Source: Arabidopsis thaliana
Lineage: Eukaryota > Streptophyta > Magnoliopsida > Brassicales > Brassicaceae
Direction: 5' to 3'
NCBI RefSeq assembly: GCF_000001735.4
Contig: NC_003075.7
Coordinates: 7,999,001 to 8,063,000, forward strand
DNA: 64,000 nt
Shown: piece after piece, positions 57,677 through 64,000 of the stretch
How the letters are laid out: every line of letters starts with the position of its first letter
How positions within the stretch are numbered: the stretch's first letter is position 1
Notes under the pieces: generated by a model
The model's input: only the letters and a program-made list of their open reading frames with translations
Told to the model about the DNA's origin: nothing
Databases searched by the model: none
Program-made: the position numbers and the translations under genes

Positions 57677-59267
57677 GAGAGAGAGAGAGTCGACAAAGCG
57701 GTTCAGGTTCGGATCTACTTGTGGTTTTGTGTTGGGTTGTGGTGGGAGAGTGGAACAGTTTGAGATATTGGTCTTCTGATGAAGTTGACCAAATATCAGT
57801 ATTAATAAGGGTTATTGGCTTTTGAAGGTTGTGCTTGTTTTCTCCATTTTTCATGAAACTTAAATTAGTTTTTGGTTTAGTTTCCCTCTTGATTTTATTT
57901 TGTGTGTTCTGTTTAGCGTTGTACTCTTCAAACAAATGAGAAACCAAAAAAAAAGGGGAAACTTGTTTTCGGCATCCCAGTGTTAGCGACTTTTGTTGAA
58001 TGAATGTCTCAAATGCTCATCTTTAATAATGTGTGTTAGGACACGAACAACACATGGTTCGATTCGTGGGGGATTTTATGGTTGTAGTTATTATCGTACA
58101 CGTTTCAAAGTTCTCTTAAGTATTCAAAAAGGCTTTTCCAATATAAATTTTTGATAGCATTTAGCTATAAGATTCGTTTTCATTTTCTTCAATTCTATGT
58201 CATCACTGATAAAATCTGCTTTGAAAATTTCAAAATTTATTACTTTTGCAAGAAGAATGTGAACGTTCCTACAAAGAGAGGGGTAGAAAATAAAAACTGG
58301 ACTCGAAGTAGGAACCCAAACCCGACTGAAAATACTCAAGAGTCCAAGCCCGTTCTAGATAAATACCAAAATGGGTCTTAAGGCTTGGTATTCGGGTACA
58401 TGATAATATCTGATCCGAACTGAAACATGAACTGTTTACCCGAAACCAGTGGCGGAACTACGTAGGGGGCAGGTTAAAATTCAAAGTGGTGAACGAGTAC
58501 GGCCTCGAGAGTTTATGGAGTAAGATTCGAATTAGCGTTTCCTACGAAACGCATGAAACCAGTACGTTCGACCAAGAATGATGAGGAGGTTCTTCTGGTT
58601 CTCGATGCAAACTTGGGCTTGTACAACTTTGAGTGTAGTACTTGAGAGGAATTAATCTAGAAATCCACGGTGTTGAATTCGACAAATTTCTACGTCTTAT
58701 CACCAAAACTCATACGTTATAGAGATGAATTGAGGACCTCCAATGTTCATTTCTTTGGAGTTTATAGATTTGGTGGTTTATTTACATTGTTAAGACTACT
58801 TTCTTGATTTTCTATACTTACTAAAAATAAACTATAGATGATTTGGTGTTATTAATGATAATTTTAATACTGCTTCCCTTTCTTTCATGCCAATCTGAAA
58901 CACATCGCTGAGAATTTCCAGGACTTATTGCAAGTTTAATTTGCTTTCTCACGATTTTTCCTTTGCTCGTGTAATTAGCAAAAATCTCAGAATCCTAAGT
59001 GAAAAGATTCTAATTTGGTCCAAAAGCACCCAAAAACAAGCAAACAAACACCCAAATTTATCAATCAATCTACCAAAAAAACTTAATATAATTTATAGAT
59101 CTCAATAATTGAACATTGATAACCAACTAGTGGCAGAGTTACATATATTATAACAATTCTTATGTCAAAAACACATATATAACAACAGCAATGCAAAAGC
59201 TTAATCATATAATTTACTTGCCTCGGCCAAAAAGCTTCCAATTTTGGCAATTTCTTGGATCTTACCT
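57677..59267. other. Convergent intergenic region between SAHH1 and RALFL31
   Basis: The first 250-300 bases are the SAHH1 3' untranslated region. Near 58300-58450 there is a short stretch of ACCCGAAACC/ATCCGAACTG type, then CAGTGGCGGAACTACGTAGG at about 58449, resembling the ends of some plant hAT-like elements, but no matching opposite end was found. The remainder is AT-rich without exons. Confidence 0.45.
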
Positions 59268-59609
59268 TCATGTGTTGATGTCGTTTGTGTCTCTAGCGCA
59301 TCTGGTAATGGTGTCACAGCCTCTGCTGTAAGAATTAGCTTGTCCAGAGCGACAATCGTAGTAAGAAGCTCCTGGTTTCTGACAAGGAACCATGTCTCTC
59401 CTTAGCGTTTCGTAGCCGATGTACCGTTTCTGCGCCATCAGTACTCTCCGGCTGATCTCAGTTGGCATTAGATCTTCATCTTCTCCGATGATACTGTTTC
59501 GGATCAACATTGCGTCGATCTCTCCGTTGGGAGACGGAATCGGGAACGCATCGGCGGAGATTAAGAGGAAAAGAATGGCGAAAATCACCAACGCTGTAGA
59601 GTTAAACAT
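59268..59609 (-). CDS. RALFL31: RALF peptide hormone precursor
   Basis: Intron-free, 113 aa. A signal peptide spans residues 1-21 (MFNSTALVIFAILFLLISADA). A propeptide follows, ending at the subtilase-type site RRVLM (54-58), then a mature peptide of about 55 residues beginning AQKRYIGYETLRRD. The YISY receptor-binding motif is YIGY here (63-66). Four cysteines at 76, 86, 98 and 104 have RALF spacing and form two disulfides. RALFs are secreted, bind FERONIA-type receptor kinases and LRX or LLG proteins, and alkalinise the apoplast (family knowledge). The full cleavage site puts it with the processed RALFs. Locus recalled as AT4G13950. Confidence 0.93.
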   Translation of the reverse strand: MFNSTALVIFAILFLLISADAFPIPSPNGEIDAMLIRNSIIGEDEDLMPTEISRRVLMAQKRYIGYETLRRDMVPCQKPGASYYDCRSGQANSYSRGCDTITRCARDTNDINT

Positions 59610-60306
59610 GTCGATGTTGGAAATTGCAGATTGTGCCGACGCGATCTCTCTCTATTTCTCTGTCTCTAAGCAGAAGAAGAAGCAGAAATGGGGTTAGTTG
59701 GTGAAGAAGAAGAGGTGACAAATGTACAGTCAACTTAAACCGGATTTAGGTTTTGGTTTAAGTGTTCGGATTTAGATCGGCCACTCAATTTAAACCGGCC
59801 GGTTTGCGAAACAATTAAAGTAGATTCTATCAACGTTTAGAAGCAAGTCTTATACAATTGTAGTCAGCTTAACTATTTATCTAAACAGGAAAAAAAATTA
59901 TAACCCCTTCAGATAAAATGGTGGTCAACAAAACTATTTAATCATAATCATGAACCTGAGCATAAATTAATAACAACCCCTTTGACCAAATCATCATTGT
60001 TTAAATAACCAAATAAGAGAAAGAAATAATAATAAATATAAGCCATAGTATAGAAAAACCATAGCCAAAACATAAACAGTCAATTCCCAACATCAAAATA
60101 TATCAAAAAGAAAGGTAAATTGGGTTGTATAATTTCATAAGAAATGTTGAAAGGAAACCACTTGAATCTCAAAGAGAGTCAATAACATCTTTCAGATTTT
60201 TGTAAAATCTAATATTCTTACTATCAGTGTACTTTTCTACAGTTTTTTTTTGGTTTCTCAAGAATATTCTAACAAACTTTTGTTGTATTCTCTAGCAACA
60301 TAAACA
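59610..60306. promoter_or_regulatory. Divergent promoters of RALFL31 and the defensin-like gene
   Basis: The first 100 bases, pyrimidine-rich on the plus strand, are the RALFL31 leader. Around 59735-59815 the stretch AAACCGGATTTAGGTTTTGG and AAACCGGCCGGTTT occur, the second a short palindrome. The rest is AT-rich; no gene. Confidence 0.45.
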
Positions 60307-60742
60307 ATGGCCACTCAGAAGTTTTCATATTTTCTCTTAGTTTTGTTGATGGTGTTTGCTCTCATCCTTCCATCAATAATTTCAGGTAACACATATTTTG
60401 CCGGAGTCAAAATAAATAATCAAAATTCCCTGGAATCAGAAACATAAACATGCATGCACTATAATACAAATTCATAAAACTAGGAATTGATCATTTTGGT
60501 ACTTACAATATCTTGCTAATGTGTTTGTTTATGCAGTCGAAGTCATACCCTGTATAGCGGGATCAAAATGTACAAACGATATGACATACAACGAACTTTG
60601 TAGATTTAAAGGATTCAGCAAAGGAGGGTTTTGTCAAAAATATGTTCACCAAACGATCGGTCGGTGTTGCTGCCATCCTACAGGTTTGGAATCTCAAGAG
60701 TCTTCCATATCCGGTGATACCAATGTAGTCATTACTAATTAA
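60307..60742 (+). CDS. Secreted defensin-like (DEFL) cysteine-rich peptide
   Basis: Two exons, 60307-60385 and 60537-60742, give 94 aa. The signal peptide spans residues 1-26 (MATQKFSYFLLVLLMVFALI start) and is encoded by exon 1, with the intron just at the end of the signal sequence, the hallmark of plant DEFL genes. The mature part has seven cysteines at 32, 38, 48, 59, 70, 71 and 72, the last three in a row (GRCCCHP), and a Ser/Thr-rich tail of about 20 residues. An odd cysteine number suggests one free cysteine or a dimer. Members are often expressed in reproductive tissues. Locus probably AT4G13955; no symbol assigned. Confidence 0.82.
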
Positions 60743-61680
60743 TTCCTCATTTTATGTATTCTCTATTATCAGAATAAAATGATACATGAATATGAAATCC
60801 AAATGCACTTCATACAACAAAATTCCGACAAGCACTTCATTTTATAGTTGTGATTAGATTAAGTATATTGTTATTATAAATTCAATTAATTATTTACAAA
60901 AATAATATTTCTCTAGAATAAATTCAAAATATGTTTTTGTAATCGGATTTAATTATATTTATAAGTAATCACATTATATTTTATTTTATCATCTAATTAT
61001 ATCTAGTGGAATTATGTATAAATAATTTGATATCTTCAAAAAGTATTTATGTAAATTTTATTTACAGTTATTAGAAATCAGCATCAAATATGCTACTATA
61101 TTTTGGCTACTGGAAAGCTTTTAATTTGAAAAAAAGAAGAAGAGAGTTTATATATTATAATTTATAAATGAAATCATAACTAAAATTTAGCTTCCGAACA
61201 AAACTATGAGTAAGTTTTCTTCCTTGAAGACTCATCAATGTGCCCTAGCTAGTACACCTTTTTTACATCACAACTATAAAACTATGCTCGACAAAGCTTG
61301 AGTCACATTATACAGCTGCAATCTATTTTCAAGATATGAAGGCTTGTTTTCGTATATGAAACCAGGAGGTTTCCATTTGCAGAGAACATCCAACTCCAGA
61401 GAGCAAAATCTAGACAAGCCATAGTAAACTTCGTTTGGTTTCTTGAACATGTTAAGTTTTGCGGTAGTAAGCTTTAAGTTAGGCTTCTGCTGTACTTTTG
61501 TCCATTTAGCTTTAACGATGAACAACTCAAAGAAAATTGATGGCGATCAATAGTAAATGACTGTAAACATTGGAAATTGAAGAAGACGAAAAGAAACTAC
61601 AGTTTCCCGATTGGTTTAGTTTAAAACAGGTTAAAAGAGACTTTGGCATAACTATGAGAAACTTTTGTTCTTTAAAGACT
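60743..61680. other. AT-rich spacer; F-box gene 3' region
   Basis: 60780-61190 is strongly AT-rich with nothing recognisable. A minus-strand open frame at 61274-61525 (83 codons, MFIVKAKWTKVQQ start) has no known domain. The piece near 61199-61250 (AACTATGAGTAAGTTTTCTT) is a diverged copy of 61646-61690, which covers the end of the F-box coding sequence, so the 3' end of that gene was duplicated. Confidence 0.45.
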
Positions 61681-63231
61681 TCATTGTGCAGTCCACTTCT
61701 TATACAAGTAACCACCCACTAGGAGCTGGACATTGAAACTGGATGATTTTCCGTAGTGTTCCATCATCTCCGCGATAAATTCACACACTTGGGGGACTCT
61801 GAGCTTTGGAGGACCACTCTCTTCAATATAAATATTTGTTTCCATCAAACAAGGAAAATAGTTCACGAAATGCTTTATCATGTGCATCTCTTTTATCGTT
61901 CCTCGAAACCCTTTAATCTCTAACACTTTTACTGGACAAGATGTGAGTGAACAACCTTTTTCTTCTCGGGAAACACAGTCACAAGCATACCCACATTTAT
62001 CTGTGACATGGTGCAAGATACCCTGAAAGCATAAAGGAGACAGTTAAGGTATTCAGTTCAAAACTTGTCTGTACACGTTTGGCAAAAATGACTTGTAACT
62101 ATACCTCAAGGACTAGAGTTTCTAGATGTGGACAGTTCCTTAGAAGAACTGGCATTGCTTGCCATCCTCGACTCTTGTGACTCTTAAGAGTTAACGATTT
62201 GAGATTGTTGAACACTGGCATCGATTCACAACACAGAGAAAGAACCTGAAAACAAGACAAAACACTATTAGACTTTTTGCCATTACATGTCTCAAAACAT
62301 GACTTTAACGCTAACTGACCTCGAGAGTATTCGGAGACAAGTACATATACTGAACATTACGTATGCCTTTTATGAGCTTCTCCATATTAACTAGTCGGAG
62401 AACAACATCATCCTCCACCCAATCGATATTTGGCGCTCTTGCTCGCTCGATTTGATCTTGAGTTACCAAAAGGCTGATTCTAGCCTCAAATAAGTTTTGC
62501 ATTATAACTACAGGGTAGTCTATAGCAACATACTCAGTGAAACAGAAGTAAACAAGACTAGGTGTATCAACCGAAAAAGTGCCTAAACAAATGTTGTAAT
62601 TTACTGTTAGGATTTTGAGGCTTGCATTTGATACGTTGACATCCTTACCTCCCCAGTTAACACTAACCAAGACTAATTCCTCAAGCGCAGGTAAAGCACT
62701 AAAAAAATACTTATCAACACATAACCTAACTGAGTGAAGAACTAGGGTTTTAAGCATTGGTAAGAATATGTCACCAGCAGCTAACCAATCAACACGAACA
62801 CTGTTTAGCTTCAGCGTAACCAGGTTCCTGAAATATTTTGAAGACAGCAGATAGTAATCTGCTGTATACAAAATGATTAGCAGATCAAGTTCGGTAACAC
62901 CACGAGCCAAGGCATTACTTATCCAACCATCCACTCGGTGTGAATCAAAGCCAGTTCTCAACTTGAGGGAGAGTTTCTTAATGGGAGAATTACCCTGCAA
63001 AGCCAATACTCTATCAACAAATTTCATGAAGCTCTTTTGAATTTCGTACCTATCCTCCTTACCCTCTTGGGGATGGAGAAAGACAGAGTCATCAATATCA
63101 AGATTAGGTACAAACGTAAACAGATTGCGCCATCTTTTGCTGAGAATCGAAGTCAAAGCAGCTTCCTTTGTGGTAAGGAAGGACAATATATGATAAAGAA
63201 CCTCGTCTGGCAGACTGCTTACATGATCCAT
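61681..63231 (-). CDS. F-box/FBD/LRR-repeat protein
   Basis: Three exons on the minus strand, 62320-63231, 62105-62245 and 61681-62022, give 464 aa. An F-box spans residues 5-45 ([28 protein letters not shown]), a plant-type LRR region fills the middle ([25 protein letters not shown]), and an FBD domain lies at the C terminus ([18 protein letters not shown]-like [12 protein letters not shown]). The two introns and their positions are standard for this large, fast-evolving family. The F-box docks SKP1-like ASK proteins in an SCF ubiquitin ligase; the target is unknown. Locus probably AT4G13960. Confidence 0.88.
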
Positions 63232-64000
63232 CTTCTATGCACTGTGCACAGCACGAGACGAAGAGAGTTAATATTATTAACAACACGATTACCTAAGAGA
63301 GAAAGGTTTGATACACAATTCACAAAATCACAACACAAATATAAACTTTGTGATTTTACGAGTAAATCCAAGACCCGAATTTAGGGGTTTCAGTGAGAAG
63401 AGAGAACGATTTGCAAATACTTCGTAGAAACCGAAACATGAAAAACGATACTAGGGCTCTTCTTAGGTCAAGTCAAGCTGTCCCGGTTTAACGAATATTA
63501 ACCGGTAACTTTAATGAACCGGAAGAAATTGAACCAAACTTTTCGTATAGCAAAGAATTCAAGTGCCAACGGTTAACCGAATATCGATGGAACACCCATC
63601 AAAGGGTTCGACGGGACTTTCTTTTTTGCATTGTATATTTCATGAATTTGAGTGAGTGACTTGTTAGAATTGACCATATAGATAGTACATAAAATGGGGT
63701 CTGTCATCTTTACCAAAATGGTTTTACTTCATCTGACATCCATACTTATACTCCGACTTCGTAGCCGGACTTCTTTGATCCTGTCTTGTGTCTTCATTCA
63801 CAACATCTAGGTCTCTCTCATACTGTCACCATCATATCTTCTGTCAAAAACATCAAAAAAGAAAAACAAAGAAAGACATGCTAGTCCCAAGTTTTGGAGA
63901 TTATAAGTTAAGGAATCCTAAACAATGAAAAGAAAGTAACCATCATTTCATTGTCCAATTTATTTCAAATCCTTATGATATACGCCTTCACCCTCAAAAT
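63232..64000. other. Promoter side of the F-box gene and intergenic
   Basis: It contains several AACCGG/CCGGTT-type stretches near 63480-63530 and a TATAGATAG run near 63680. No coding exon is supported before the window ends. Confidence 0.5.

Overview
The window is plant nuclear DNA. Genes are intron-rich, non-coding DNA is AT-rich, splice sites are GT-AG, and the proteins are plant-specific (SAUR, RALF, CER2-like acyltransferase, receptor-like proteins, chloroplast J-protein). Spliced lengths rebuilt from the sequence match the Arabidopsis thaliana chromosome 4 block around AT4G13790 to AT4G13965: J20 197 aa, CER26 428 aa, GRP2 158 aa, WEX 288 aa, SHM5 470 aa, RLP50 891 aa, SHM4 471 aa, SAHH1 485 aa. 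That assignment rests on recall of these families, not on a search.

Layout. 0.8-5 kb: a SAUR gene and an 8-exon NIPA-type transporter, both minus strand. 6-11.7 kb: two minus-strand receptor-like protein (RLP) genes, RLP47 intact and its neighbour broken near the C terminus. 12.5-17.3 kb: J20 (plus) and CER26 (minus), separated by a decayed transposon-like stretch. 17.3-22.3 kb: gene-poor. 22.3-26.5 kb: GRP2, a small RRM gene and the exonuclease WEX. 27-51 kb: a rearranged cluster holding RLP48, SHM5, RLP49, an RLP relic, RLP50 and SHM4, with scattered fragments of WEX, the RRM gene, the NIPA gene and a PPR gene between them. 51-56 kb: gene-poor. 56-64 kb: SAHH1, RALFL31, a defensin-like gene and an F-box/FBD gene.

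How the genes relate. The RLPs are predicted cell-surface immune or developmental co-receptors: signal peptide, LRRs, acidic juxtamembrane stretch, one membrane helix, short tail and no kinase. They are interleaved with one-carbon enzymes (two cytosolic-type SHMTs and SAH hydrolase). The most striking structure is the 27-49 kb region. An inverted copy of the RLP47 3' flank, carrying the NIPA promoter and 5' leader, is joined to a headless RLP, which a solo LTR has also interrupted. WEX pieces lie on both sides of RLP50 and behind RLP48. Three RLP promoters share a 15-bp box at fixed distance from a W-box-like core.

No unknown enzyme system or CRISPR-like array was seen. The novelty here is in gene-cluster architecture.
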